In this document: piece after piece, positions 1 to 8,056 of the stretch
How the letters are laid out: every line of letters begins with the position of its first letter
Numbering within the stretch: position 1 is the first letter of the stretch
NCBI GenBank assembly: GCA_900767075.1
Contig: CAAFXX010000007.1
Span: 1-28,053, forward strand
Reading direction: 5' to 3'
DNA from: Bacteroidales bacterium
GTDB lineage: Bacteria; Bacteroidota; Bacteroidia; Bacteroidales; Muribaculaceae
DNA: 28,053 bases
Notes under the pieces: model-generated
Database searches by the model: none
Told to the model about the DNA's origin: nothing
What the model saw: the letters and a program-made list of their open reading frames with translations, nothing else
Program-made: the position numbers and the translations under genes

Positions 1-866
1 AGCTGCAGGAAGGCGGTCATCATGCCGAAGGAGACGGCGCCCGTGGTCAGTCCGTAGGCACTCCAGAGGAACGTCACGGTGTAACCCGCCATGAAGCCGA
101 CGGTGACCGCCATGTTGGAATAGATGGAGATGTCGGTGCGCTTCACGATCTTGTCGGTGAGCGCGTCCTGGCGGCTGTCGAACTTGCCGAGAAGCATGTC
201 GCCGCTCATCAGCGTCGAGAGGAGCGTGCGGTTGTGGAGGCTCTCCTGCAGGAAGGTCTGTAGGTTGCTTTCCTCGCGGCGTATCTCGGCGGTGAGGAGA
301 CGCGTCCTCTTGATGTAGACTTTACTCGCCAGCAGGGCGAAGGGCATGATGAACACGAGCACCCAGGCGAGCCGTGCGTCAAGGAGGATTATGAAGATGA
401 ACGACCCGAGGAGCTGCAGCAGTACGGCGGCGATGCCGGGGAGCGTGGAGCAGGTAAGTGCGGCGATGGTGTCGACGTCCTTCTGCATGCGGTTTATGGC
501 GTCGCCGGTGTGCAGGCTGCCCCTGCCGCCCCATTTCGACTGCAGGAGCCGGTCGAGGAGCCGGCGCCGCAGGTTGTTGGAGTATCTGGCGAGGGCGACG
601 GTCTCGATGCGCCGCCGCGCTGCGGGCACGAGCAGCTGCAGCGCGAGACAGCCGGCGAGTGCGACGATGGCACCTGTCGAGATGGACCGCGCTGGCGACA
701 CCGCCTGGTCGACGATGGTCTTGGTGATCCAGATGAACAGCAGCGACAGCAGCACCGAGAGGCAGCCTCCCAATGCCACGCCAAGGATGCGCCGGCGCAC
801 CCCCCGCGACTCGCGCCAGAGGCTCGCCGCGAACTCCTTCTGCTCCTTAATCCACTCAAATTTCAT
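1..866 (-). CDS. ABC exporter, transmembrane domain (3' part outside the window)
   Basis: This is the N-terminal 288 codons of a gene that runs off the left edge. Hydrophobic segments lie near residues 27-47, 66-81, 140-162, 166-180 and 251-272. The stretch GDAINRMQKDVDTI (121-134) is the conserved loop of type-I ABC exporter membrane domains. No C39 peptidase domain precedes the membrane part; the ATP-binding domain should lie beyond base 1. The family moves peptides, lipids or drugs out of the cytoplasm. The ATG at 866 fits the membrane start and has an AT-rich leader. It lies downstream of the S24/S26 peptidase gene (181 bases away), which makes a peptide or modified-peptide substrate plausible. 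That substrate is inference only; a lipid exporter cannot be excluded. Confidence 0.85.
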   Translation of the reverse strand, partial: MKFEWIKEQKEFAASLWRESRGVRRRILGVALGGCLSVLLSLLFIWITKTIVDQAVSPARSISTGAIVALAGCLALQLLVPAARRRIETVALARYSNNLRRRLLDRLLQSKWGGRGSLHTGDAINRMQKDVDTIAALTCSTLPGIAAVLLQLLGSFIFIILLDARLAWVLVFIMPFALLASKVYIKRTRLLTAEIRREESNLQTFLQESLHNRTLLSTLMSGDMLLGKFDSRQDALTDKIVKRTDISIYSNMAVTVGFMAGYTVTFLWSAYGLTTGAVSFGMMTAFLQ

Positions 867-887
867 ATAATTGACATTACTGAATTA

Positions 888-895
888 CAAAAATA
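888..895 (-). promoter_or_regulatory. possible Bacteroidales -7 promoter box
   Basis: On the minus strand this reads TATTTTTG, an exact match to the Bacteroidetes primary-sigma -7 consensus TAnnTTTG, 21 bases before the ABC exporter ATG. I see no good TTTG -33 box 19-21 bases upstream, so this could be chance in AT-rich DNA. Confidence 0.3.
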
Positions 896-958
896 GCAAT
901 AATTCCCGATATTTATGCCATAGCGCCACCGTCCACGACTGAATACCACCAGAGTACC

Positions 959-1052
959 TGTAGGGACATGCCTTTGGCATGTCGCTCTGTCGGCATGTCG
1001 CTCTGTCGGCATGTCGGTCAGCAGTGCTACATGCCAAAGGCATGTCCCTACA
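959..1052. repeat. paired inverted palindromes (REPIN-like), ACATGCC core
   Basis: Two 24-base arms, 959-982 and 1029-1052, are exact reverse complements. Each begins or ends with TGTAGGG/CCCTACA, and each carries its own short palindrome (ACATGCC-TTT-GGCATGT). Between them the 16-mer CGCTCTGTCGGCATGT occurs twice in tandem (983-998, 999-1014). The right arm overlaps the last codons and the stop of the peptidase gene. The same arms recur near 3128, 3252, 7938, 8003 and 10853. Confidence 0.9.
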
Positions 1053-1512
1053 AGTGCAGATGGTGGAGGATGCGGACGAGGAGGAGGCGGAGGCGCGGGG
1101 CGGTGCCGTGCAGGCGGTGAAGGCTGCGGAGCAGCCGGGTGGAGCGCGCGGCGGTGATGTCGCGTCCGCAGCGGCGGATGGCGACGACCTTGCCGAGGAT
1201 GCCCCCACGCGGGCATTCCTCCGTCTGGTAGAGGTTGGCGTCGCCCATCAGGATGTAGCGACCGTCGCGCACCGCCATGAGGCGGTGCAGGAAGACGCCG
1301 GGCGGCGTCTCCGCCTCGACAAGCAGGATATCGCCGGGCGAATATGTGGCGCAGGGCGCCACGCGGACCGTATCGGTCGCGGGGCGCAGCGTGGGCGACA
1401 TGCTCTCTCCCTTGGGCGAGAACTCGACGGTCTCACCGGCGGCGAGATGGCGCCGCACGGCGGCAGCCCATTCGGTCAGTTCGCCTCGGCGAGCACTATC
1501 TTTCAGCAGCAT
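1048..1512 (-). CDS. S24/S26-family serine peptidase, soluble, Ser-His type
   Basis: This 154-residue protein has the signal-peptidase nucleophile motif GESMSPTL (residues 35-42, Ser37). It then has PGDILLV (59-65), the LHRL motif (75-78) and MGDAN (89-93). In the bacterial leader peptidase the general base is Lys. His76 at that place is the arrangement of the SipW/Sec11 (ER-type) branch. No transmembrane anchor is visible, so it probably acts in the cytoplasm, or at the membrane in a complex. Small S24/S26 peptidases of this sort often sit beside PqqD-like, nucleotidyltransferase and ABC genes in Bacteroidales. Here an ABC exporter follows directly. The C-terminus is Arg/Leu-rich, and its last residues and TAG stop are encoded by a palindromic repeat. 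Its substrate is unknown. Confidence 0.75.
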   Translation of the reverse strand: MLLKDSARRGELTEWAAAVRRHLAAGETVEFSPKGESMSPTLRPATDTVRVAPCATYSPGDILLVEAETPPGVFLHRLMAVRDGRYILMGDANLYQTEECPRGGILGKVVAIRRCGRDITAARSTRLLRSLHRLHGTAPRLRLLLVRILHHLHL

Positions 1513-1528
1513 TTTCAGAAGAATTTAA

Positions 1529-1659
1529 TAAAGTCTCTAAGGTCTCTAAAGTCTTTAAGGACCTTAATGACCTTAGTGACCTTAGCGACATTAGCGACAT
1601 TAGCGACCTTAATGACCTTAGTGACCTTAGCGACCTTAGAGACCTTAAAGACCTTCCCT
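1529..1659. repeat. 9-bp-period tandem array (ACCTTAGYG type) with inverted left end
   Basis: From 1561 to 1650 there are ten consecutive 9-mers of the form ACCTTANNG, with variation almost confined to two positions. A three-unit block (AATG, AGTG, AGCG versions) occurs twice, at 1561-1587 and 1606-1632, so there is a higher-order repeat. Bases 1530-1560 carry the same unit in the opposite orientation (AAGGTCTCT), so the two ends can pair. On the minus strand the array lies directly upstream of the peptidase ATG, within the leader of that gene. Confidence 0.9.
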
Positions 1660-1672
1660 CAAAATGTAACAA

Positions 1673-1698
1673 GGGAAGGTGTCTCCCGACACCTTCCC
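1673..1698 (-). terminator. hairpin, possible terminator of the OmpA-family gene
   Basis: A perfect 11-bp stem (GGGAAGGTGTC with GACACCTTCCC) encloses a 4-base loop. It lies about 100 bases downstream of the OmpA-family stop codon. In the direction of transcription it is followed by TTGTTACATTTT, a weak U-tract. The arm ACCTTCCCTC also occurs once more at 1651-1660, so an alternative pairing is possible. Confidence 0.5.
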
Positions 1699-1764
1699 TC
1701 CCAAAATACGCTATTATAAATAATCACTTTCTTACTTTTCTACTTTACTAACTTTTTTCTATTA

Positions 1765-1809
1765 CAAATTCCACTTTTTCAAATTCCACTTTTTCAAATT
1801 TCACTTTTT
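1765..1809. repeat. 15-bp tandem triplication at the OmpA-family stop codon
   Basis: Three head-to-tail copies of CAAATTCCACTTTTT start at 1765, 1780 and 1795. The third copy has one change and contains the end of the OmpA-family gene (Lys-Lys-stop). On the coding strand the two extra copies therefore repeat the last codons and the former stop position as TGG. Confidence 0.9.
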
Positions 1810-3006
1810 AGGGGCTATGATCACGACGCGGCTGAGAGCCGGGTCGTTGAAGAACATGTTTCCGACGCCGCCCATCCACTTCACGTCAAGACGGTCGGCG
1901 GGGATGCCGAACTGGTTGACGAGATAGTTGCGCACCGACTGGGCGCGCTCGCGGCTCAGCGTCTCGTTGATCTCGGCGTTGCCGGTCGACTTGTCGGCGT
2001 AGCCGACCACAGTATATACGGAACCCTTCGGGCTGTTCTTGATCATGTCGGCAACCTGCTCGAGCTGTGCGCGGTCGGCGTTGCTGAGTTCGCTCACGTT
2101 GATCGGGAAATAGATGAGATACTTGCCGCCCACGTTGACCACTGTCTTGTGGTCGACGGTCTTGCCTGCCATCTCGCGCTCCAGTTTCTCGTTGGCGGCG
2201 ATCAGTTCGGCAACCTGACGGCGCAGGTCGTTGACCGCCTCGTTGTCATATTCCACCACCTTGACCATGCGTGTCTTCCAGCCACGGGGTTTGAACGTGT
2301 AGCTTACGCCGGCTGTTACCGAGAAGATGCCGTCGAAGTCACGGCGTCCGACTTCTCCGTCGAAGCTGTCGTTGGTGATCGTGGCGCGGAGGTCGAGGTT
2401 GATGTCGAAGCCCTTGCCGAGGTGGAACATGTTGTAGACACCCACGTTGCCGATCACTGAATTCTGGTGAGGCTTGCTGTAGACGTGCCCCCAGCCCACA
2501 CCGACGTAAGGCGCGCAGCCGTAGACACGGCGCGAGTTGTAGCCGCCGATGATGTTGGTGAGGTCGAACAGAACGTCGGCATGCAGGGTCAGGAAGTCGA
2601 AATCCGACTTGTAGAGATAGCCGTAGTCATGCGTGTCCTTGCCGGGAACGGGCTTGCCCGTGTTGTAGAAGCCGCCCGTGCCGCTGTTGTTCCAGGTCTG
2701 CGTGGCGCCTTTGGCGCTCAGTCCGCTGTACATCAGGCGCACGCCGATGTTGGGCGAGAACCACTTGCCCACCGAGAAATCGAGAGCCGGCGAGATGCGG
2801 TCGCCCAACTTGCACTGGCGGTCATGGTCGCCGAAGAAGATCTGCGGACCGGCGCCGATGCTCAGGAACCAGTTCGAACGGGCATCAGGCTTGATGTCCG
2901 ACATTGTGTACTCCGTGACGTCTGCAAGGGCCGTTTCCTCGACCTCCTGCGCCGACACTCCGGCCGCGACCATAGCCGCGACCGCTGTCAAAAGATACCT
3001 TTTCAT
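1801..3006 (-). CDS. OmpA-family outer membrane protein
   Basis: The protein has 401 residues counted from the ATG at 3006. I chose that start because it opens directly on a signal peptide (MKRYLLTAVAAMVAAGVSAQ), whereas the longer frame to 3066 adds 20 residues of no signal character. Residues about 45-250 look like an eight-stranded barrel (GAGPQIFFGDHD, GVGWGHVY, VTAGVSYTFKPR). A short coiled coil follows (NDLRRQVAELIAANEKLERE). The C-terminal OmpA peptidoglycan-binding domain has VVGYADKSTGNAEIN and LSRERAQSVRNYL. It should link the outer membrane to the cell wall. It is a separate unit, with a 279-base spacer on its 5' side and a hairpin beyond its 3' end. Its role in the neighbouring EPS locus is unproven. 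Confidence 0.92.
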   Translation of the reverse strand: MKRYLLTAVAAMVAAGVSAQEVEETALADVTEYTMSDIKPDARSNWFLSIGAGPQIFFGDHDRQCKLGDRISPALDFSVGKWFSPNIGVRLMYSGLSAKGATQTWNNSGTGGFYNTGKPVPGKDTHDYGYLYKSDFDFLTLHADVLFDLTNIIGGYNSRRVYGCAPYVGVGWGHVYSKPHQNSVIGNVGVYNMFHLGKGFDINLDLRATITNDSFDGEVGRRDFDGIFSVTAGVSYTFKPRGWKTRMVKVVEYDNEAVNDLRRQVAELIAANEKLEREMAGKTVDHKTVVNVGGKYLIYFPINVSELSNADRAQLEQVADMIKNSPKGSVYTVVGYADKSTGNAEINETLSRERAQSVRNYLVNQFGIPADRLDVKWMGGVGNMFFNDPALSRVVIIAPKK

Positions 3007-3086
3007 ACTTAAAGGATTGATTAATGAATTGAGATAATGTTGTTTATGAAGAGTGTTTATAGTCACATCAACCGGTCATCCCCGGC

Positions 3087-3275
3087 GCGCAATAATTTGC
3101 GCCCGCCGCGACCCAAACCGGAGCACCTGTAGGGCCATGCCTTTGGCATGTGTCATTCCCCCGCCGGAGCACCTGTAGGGTCGCCGGCATGCCGCGACCG
3201 TTTTTAGACCGGAGCACAAGAAAGCCAAAGCTGCTTCTGTCCGGCAGTGCTACATGCCAAAGGCATGTCCCTACA
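3087..3275. repeat. cluster of four palindromes with three different cores
   Basis: This sits in the 279-base spacer between the EEP lipoprotein and the OmpA-family gene. It contains a GCGCAA-TTTGCGC palindrome (3087-3102). It also contains a TGTAGGG arm with the CATGCC core (3128-3151, one mismatch) and its partner at 3252-3275. Between them is a TGTAGGG element with a different core, TCGCCGGCATGCCGCGACC (3174-3199). The outer flank GGAGCACC precedes two of these elements. Confidence 0.85.
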
Positions 3276-3286
3276 GGTGAATGGGA

Positions 3287-5242
3287 TTACTTCTTGGGGG
3301 TGCGGAGGGTCCAGGTGAAGCCGGCAACGGCGGGGAAATGGTCGGCAAGTCCCCAGCGCTTTGTTATTGTCATGGTCTGGTTTTCGTGTAACTGGAAGTT
3401 TGCATCCTCATAAGCGATACCTTTAACCTCGTGATTGCTGGTCTTCTTTACGAAATTATCGGAGTCATCATTCTTATATGAAGTCGCCTTAAGCTGCAGA
3501 GAAGCCCCGGGATAGTTGATGTAGAAAATCTTGTCTACCACTTCACCCTTATTGTTGTCGAAGCAGCAGATGTCATCGGCAGTGTTGTACTTGCCCTTGT
3601 CGTTGTAGTACTTACTGTTAATCATTAATGACTTTGTGTTCCATTCAGGATATGCGGGACGATGGAATTCGACCCACGGATCATTTATAATTAAACCATT
3701 ACTGTTGATGACATCGATAAACTGCTCTTTGACTTTGTGGCGGGTATAGCGCATATTAGTGTCACCCATCACAATTGCAGGACGCTTTTTTTCTTTAACA
3801 ACAGCCATCACGGCATCACGAAGCTGAGCCAACTGCTTCATCTGCACTGCCCAGTATGCATTAGATTCATCATTACCGTCACCACTATATGTATTCATAT
3901 GGGTGATAAAGACATCGATAACAACACCATCTGCAACAGTCACCTCATAATGACGGTAACCCTTCTGAATGTATTCGTCAGCTCCATTGGTAAGATCACC
4001 TTTGACATCTGTATATTTCACCCAAGATTCATTGGCAAATGTGATATTCTTTTTGGAGAAGAAATTCAGACCATCGGTATTCTGACTTTTACCTCCCCAA
4101 ACAGTAACGTCGCCTCGGTGTGTACCGGAATTGTAATCTGACAATGCGGCTTTCAATTGAGAGTTATATGCAAAGTCCTCACTGACACCAAAGAAGTCCC
4201 AGCCGGCTTTTGCTATAGCATTTCCTATAGCTGTTGTTCCGCTGCTACCGGCATTACCGCTCTTAAGGCTAAGGCCGTCGACGTTGAGGGCGGCGCAGGT
4301 GAAGGTGCCGGTGGTCTCGGTGTATTCTGCCTCTACGGGCTCTGTCGTCCAGCCGTATTCGGCTTTGCCTTCATAGGCGCTCAGCGTGAGCGGGAAGGTG
4401 TAGACCGAGCCGGCGGAGAAATCGACGGCGAGCGTCACGTTGAAGCTCACCTTCTGCTTGTCGGTCAGCAGCACGATGTTGAGCTTGTCGCCAGCCTTCA
4501 GTGTCGGAAGCATCGAGATGAAGCCGGTGATATGACCGGTGAGTGCCGAGCCTCCCTGCCATACAGCCTTCGCAACCGTGCCTGTGGTGTTGGTCAGGTC
4601 AAGCACGCCGTTTGTGGCGTTGAAATTGAAGTCGCCGCTCATCTTCACGGGCTGGTTGTCGCGTATTGCGGAGAAAGCTATCGACTGGATATTCTCGCTT
4701 GAAAGAGAAGTCGTTCCGGTAGCATCAATCTCTAAGCGCGCTAATGAAAGAAGATGGGTAAATCTCACCTCCGTATCGAAAGCGCCGTTTACAGCAGAGC
4801 CATACTTATAGTCGGCGTCGACATGATAGTCGGCATATACTGTCTGCTCCTCGGGGAGAACGCCCTTAAGGGCCTCGACTGCCACGCCATTGTTGGCTTC
4901 CGACCAAGGGTAATATGCATACTGGATCTTGCCGGAAGTGTGACCGCTGAAAGAGGTCTTGCGGGCATTCTCAGTAGCCAGGTTTGCGAAAGGAACGTTC
5001 TTATCCGCCGTTCCGTAGATACCGATCTTGTCGGCGGGTTCCCACATCATGCCGAGGAAGCCGAGGCCGAGGGTCTCGCTGTCGACGCACGACCGTGTCT
5101 CGGTCGACGGGTCCATTATTTCAGCAGTGATTGTCCTTGTCTCGCCGGCTCCGTTGAAATCCAGGTCGTTCGAGCAACCGCTCAGAGCAATCAGAGCGGT
5201 TGCCGCGCCAAGGAACTTAGTCATTGTTTTATTCGTTTTCAT
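3287..5242 (-). CDS. fimbrillin-like lipoprotein with C-terminal endonuclease/exonuclease/phosphatase (EEP) domain
   Basis: This 651-residue protein has a lipoprotein signal with lipobox ALSGC (Cys23), so it should be a surface or periplasmic lipoprotein. Residues about 33-300 are Mfa/fimbrillin-like (MMWEPADKIGIYG, YAYYPW, FTHLLSLARLEIDATG, YTFPLTL). Residues about 312-645 carry the metal-dependent phosphodiesterase set: Asn320 (ALNVDGL), Glu355 (GVSEDF), His448 (FITHMN), Asp494/Asn496 (VMGDTN), Asp570 (VDKIF) and Asp634-His635 (LADHFP). The catalytic set appears complete. Relatives of this fold include DNase I, sphingomyelinases and inositol phosphatases; I cannot choose the substrate. It follows the CotH lipoprotein by 38 bases, probably in one operon. 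The C-terminal domain is visibly more AT-rich than the N-terminal one, with the change near 4260. Confidence 0.88.
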   Translation of the reverse strand: MKTNKTMTKFLGAATALIALSGCSNDLDFNGAGETRTITAEIMDPSTETRSCVDSETLGLGFLGMMWEPADKIGIYGTADKNVPFANLATENARKTSFSGHTSGKIQYAYYPWSEANNGVAVEALKGVLPEEQTVYADYHVDADYKYGSAVNGAFDTEVRFTHLLSLARLEIDATGTTSLSSENIQSIAFSAIRDNQPVKMSGDFNFNATNGVLDLTNTTGTVAKAVWQGGSALTGHITGFISMLPTLKAGDKLNIVLLTDKQKVSFNVTLAVDFSAGSVYTFPLTLSAYEGKAEYGWTTEPVEAEYTETTGTFTCAALNVDGLSLKSGNAGSSGTTAIGNAIAKAGWDFFGVSEDFAYNSQLKAALSDYNSGTHRGDVTVWGGKSQNTDGLNFFSKKNITFANESWVKYTDVKGDLTNGADEYIQKGYRHYEVTVADGVVIDVFITHMNTYSGDGNDESNAYWAVQMKQLAQLRDAVMAVVKEKKRPAIVMGDTNMRYTRHKVKEQFIDVINSNGLIINDPWVEFHRPAYPEWNTKSLMINSKYYNDKGKYNTADDICCFDNNKGEVVDKIFYINYPGASLQLKATSYKNDDSDNFVKKTSNHEVKGIAYEDANFQLHENQTMTITKRWGLADHFPAVAGFTWTLRTPKK

Positions 5243-5280
5243 TTGTCGGGTTATTACTATAAAAGGTTATTGTAGGTTTG

Positions 5281-7905
5281 TTAAAGGTTGTTGATGAGCG
5301 TGTTTAGTCCATCGAGGCGGCTGTTGTAACAGTTGATCATGTTCTCGATCACCTCCTCGTATGAGCCGAGATCCTCGTCGCCGCTCCAGTCCTTGAAGGT
5401 ATTGCCGTCGTTGCCAGCCTTGCGGACGCTGGAGGTCGTGGGCCACATCGCGTTGTTGTAGCCCCAGCTCACGTAATTCTCGGCGGCAAGCCTCTGGATC
5501 TCGCCCGGCAGCATCTGCAGGTACGGTAGCAGCTTCGCCCAGCGCACCTTGAGCGCAGCCTTGAATGTCGGGTCCTTGATCAGCTGACGGTACCATACGC
5601 CCGGCGTTGTCGTCTTCTTGTTGAAAGTACCGCTCGAGCCGGTCGAGAATTCAAACAGCCATCGGTTGTAAGGCTTCACACGGTTCGCGTCGTTGCCCAT
5701 GCTGTTGGCGCGCGTCGGGTTGTGGAAGGTGCCGCGGTCGAAGTCCCACACCGGTCCGGCGGAGAGTTTGCCCGTGCCGTTCATGAAGTAATATACCGAG
5801 CGCGGCTCGGTGTACTCCCTGTTCTGCGTCAGCTCATACACTATCATCTGGTCGATCGCCGAATAGATGTCGAAATCCTTGTACGCCTCCGTGTAGTTTC
5901 CGGAAACGAGGTTCTTGTCGATGCCGTTGATCTTCGCCTGGACGGCACTCCAGAGCGTGGCATCGTTGCCGATCTCGTCATCCTTGATCATGATCGGGAG
6001 GTTGCTGCCGCCGGTCGTGCCGAACTTCCATTTCTCGTCATAGTTCTGGTCCAGCTCGAAGAGATAGCCGCAGTCGGCAAGAGCCGTCGAAAGTCCGTCC
6101 TTCTTGCGGTCCTCATAGCTGTCGCTGATGTTGAGGCGGTTCTTCTCGATCTTGATCTGCTCGCCGAGCAGATAGTTGCCCACGTGGCGACCGTCGATCA
6201 CAAGCTCCACGTTCCTGCCCGAGGGATTCCAGGGGATACCCGGCTCGAGGTTCTCGGCGGCGACCCCCTGCCGGATGAGGTTGGCGAGCGTGAACGCCAC
6301 GTTGTTGCGGATCATCGAATGGTCGAGCCAGTTGGCGAGGAGCACGAAGCGCTTGCTCTTCGGCATGTCGAGTATCGCGGATTTGCTCACAAGCTTGATC
6401 GCCAGCGCCTTCTTCGGGTACTTCTTAGTGGTGTTGCCGCGCTGGCGCACGCCGCACGCCGCCTCGGCGAGAGCCACCGAGCCGTCGGGGTTGTAGACCG
6501 TTATCTTGTCATCCTCGACCCAGCTTGTCTCCTTGCCTCGGATCATGAAGTCGAGGAACTTGTTACGGATCTTTGCACCCATTCCGAGGAATCCACCCTC
6601 CTTCACTTCCGAGAAGTCGCCGCTCGTCGACTGGTTCACCACCACGACCGGAAGACCGGAGTTGCGCACCGTCACCGTATAGTCGTGCGAGTCGGCGGGG
6701 GTCGTGACCGTCATCTTCACGGGCTTCGTGAAGTCGATCTCCGTCTTGCCGCTGGTCACGGGGGTGCCGTTTATCGTAACCGTCGCGCCGTCCGACGTGG
6801 TGAATGTCGGCGTGAGCTTGAAATTATAGAGATATGGAATCGTGATGTCGATGTCGCCGGTGCCGACAGTGGCATCCTCCTTTGTCACTGTGTTGACACT
6901 GTAGCTCGTGCCGCTGCAGGTCACCTTCTTGTCGAGGATCTTGCCGGCGTTGGCGGCTGCGGTGAAGGAGAAATCCTTGATCACGGCGCGTGCCGATTCC
7001 TTCCAGCCGTATTCCGGCTTACCCTCGTAGAGGTCGAGGGTCATCGGGAAATTATAGACGTAGCCCGACTGGAAATCCTGCGCACATTCGACGGTGAACG
7101 ACAGAAGCCGCGTCTCCGTAGCCACGGTCATCGTCAGCTTGTCGCCAGCCTTGATGTCGGGGATGGCGGTCATGAAGCCGGTGTAGGTCGCGCCTGAGGC
7201 GAGCTCGGGGGCGTCGGTCCATTTCATGGTTATCTCCCCCTTTGCGTCGGTCACGTTGCTGTAGGCAGGGGTTGCCGACGTGGCGTCGAACCGGAACTTG
7301 CCCGCTATCCCGCGCGGGTTGCCGGCGGGGTCGGTGACGTTCAGCCTCACGTAGTCGAGGCGTTCCCCCTCGGCGACGGTGCCGGTGGCGTCGATGCTGA
7401 ACTTAAGCAGGGAGAAGAGGTGGGTGAAATTAAAGCGCGTTGTGGAACCGGCTTCGGGTCGACCGACCTTGAAGTCGTCGTAGAGAAGACCGGTGTTCAT
7501 TGCGAACGGCTGGATATCGCGGACCTCGCCTGTGAGGTCGGAGGCATCCCTGCCGTCGTTTGCCTTAAGGTATGGATAATATGCGAACGTGGGTTCGCCG
7601 GAAATGTCGCCGGTGAAGTCCGTCTTGCGGGCGTTGCCGGGCGAAGTGTTTTTGAAAAGTGCGTTTTTCGTGGAGCTGCTGTAGACGCCGATGCTGTCGC
7701 CGGGAGTCCAGAGAATGCCCACAAATTCGGGATTATCGTAAGTGGCAACATCCACACAGGTACGGGTATGCGATTCCTCATCGTCCACGAGTACCGCCGT
7801 GATGGTACGAGACCCCGTGTCAAGCCCATTGAGAGCGTCGTCGGCGCAGCCCGTCATCAGGTATGCCGATGCCGCCGCCATAAGGTAAAGGTAAATGGGT
7901 TTCAT
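5281..7905 (-). CDS. fimbrillin-like lipoprotein with CotH-type kinase domain
   Basis: This 874-residue protein has lipobox LMTGC (Cys20). The fimbrillin-like N-terminal part (about 34-300) is clearly paralogous to that of the downstream EEP lipoprotein. Shared stretches include AGDKL, NARKT-F-G, and YEGKPEYGW against YEGKAEYGW. Residues about 308-415 look like a beta-sandwich linker (VTINGTPVTSG, DYTVTVRNS). Residues about 420-790 are a CotH domain: CGVRQRGNTTKKYPKK (484-499), NWLDHSMIRNNVAF, GNYLLGEQIKIEKNR (576-590), AGPVWDFDRG (716-725) and WYRQLIKDPTFKAALKVRW. CotH proteins are secreted kinases of spore-coat proteins, and others act outside cells. The Asp pair in WDFD suggests activity is possible. 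It reads directly into the EEP gene. Confidence 0.9.
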   Translation of the reverse strand: MKPIYLYLMAAASAYLMTGCADDALNGLDTGSRTITAVLVDDEESHTRTCVDVATYDNPEFVGILWTPGDSIGVYSSSTKNALFKNTSPGNARKTDFTGDISGEPTFAYYPYLKANDGRDASDLTGEVRDIQPFAMNTGLLYDDFKVGRPEAGSTTRFNFTHLFSLLKFSIDATGTVAEGERLDYVRLNVTDPAGNPRGIAGKFRFDATSATPAYSNVTDAKGEITMKWTDAPELASGATYTGFMTAIPDIKAGDKLTMTVATETRLLSFTVECAQDFQSGYVYNFPMTLDLYEGKPEYGWKESARAVIKDFSFTAAANAGKILDKKVTCSGTSYSVNTVTKEDATVGTGDIDITIPYLYNFKLTPTFTTSDGATVTINGTPVTSGKTEIDFTKPVKMTVTTPADSHDYTVTVRNSGLPVVVVNQSTSGDFSEVKEGGFLGMGAKIRNKFLDFMIRGKETSWVEDDKITVYNPDGSVALAEAACGVRQRGNTTKKYPKKALAIKLVSKSAILDMPKSKRFVLLANWLDHSMIRNNVAFTLANLIRQGVAAENLEPGIPWNPSGRNVELVIDGRHVGNYLLGEQIKIEKNRLNISDSYEDRKKDGLSTALADCGYLFELDQNYDEKWKFGTTGGSNLPIMIKDDEIGNDATLWSAVQAKINGIDKNLVSGNYTEAYKDFDIYSAIDQMIVYELTQNREYTEPRSVYYFMNGTGKLSAGPVWDFDRGTFHNPTRANSMGNDANRVKPYNRWLFEFSTGSSGTFNKKTTTPGVWYRQLIKDPTFKAALKVRWAKLLPYLQMLPGEIQRLAAENYVSWGYNNAMWPTTSSVRKAGNDGNTFKDWSGDEDLGSYEEVIENMINCYNSRLDGLNTLINNL

Positions 7906-7937
7906 TGATTAGAGCTTAAAGTGGAAGTATTGTGATA

Positions 7938-8026
7938 TGTAGGGACATGCCTCCGGCATGTAGAACGGTTGTAAATGTCCGTTAAGCCGATATCGCTGAG
8001 ACACATGCCGAAGGCATGTCCCTACA
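7938..8026. repeat. paired inverted palindromes (REPIN-like), CATGCC core variant
   Basis: Arms 7938-7961 and 8003-8026 have TGTAGGG/CCCTACA ends. The central bases differ from the other copies (CCTCCGG and CCGAAGG in place of CCTTTGG and CCAAAGG), yet each keeps its own palindrome and most of the pairing with its partner. The element fills the 5' leader of the CotH lipoprotein gene. Confidence 0.85.
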
Positions 8027-8056
8027 CGTCATCAATCACAAAAAGTAAGTGGAAAG

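Noticed and set aside
867..1047. A tRNA or small RNA gene suggested by the stem-loops
   Set aside because: The stems are accounted for by the dispersed palindrome pair. No cloverleaf or CCA end is visible.
959..1052. Terminal inverted repeats of an insertion sequence with a transposase
   Set aside because: No transposase frame lies between any of the paired arms, and the interiors are at most about 100 bases. A REPIN-like non-autonomous element fits better.
1529..1659. A CRISPR array
   Set aside because: The units are contiguous 9-mers without unique spacers, and no cas genes are present.
3007..3066. An upstream start for the OmpA-family gene giving 20 extra residues
   Set aside because: The added residues are not a signal peptide and would bury the one that begins at 3006.
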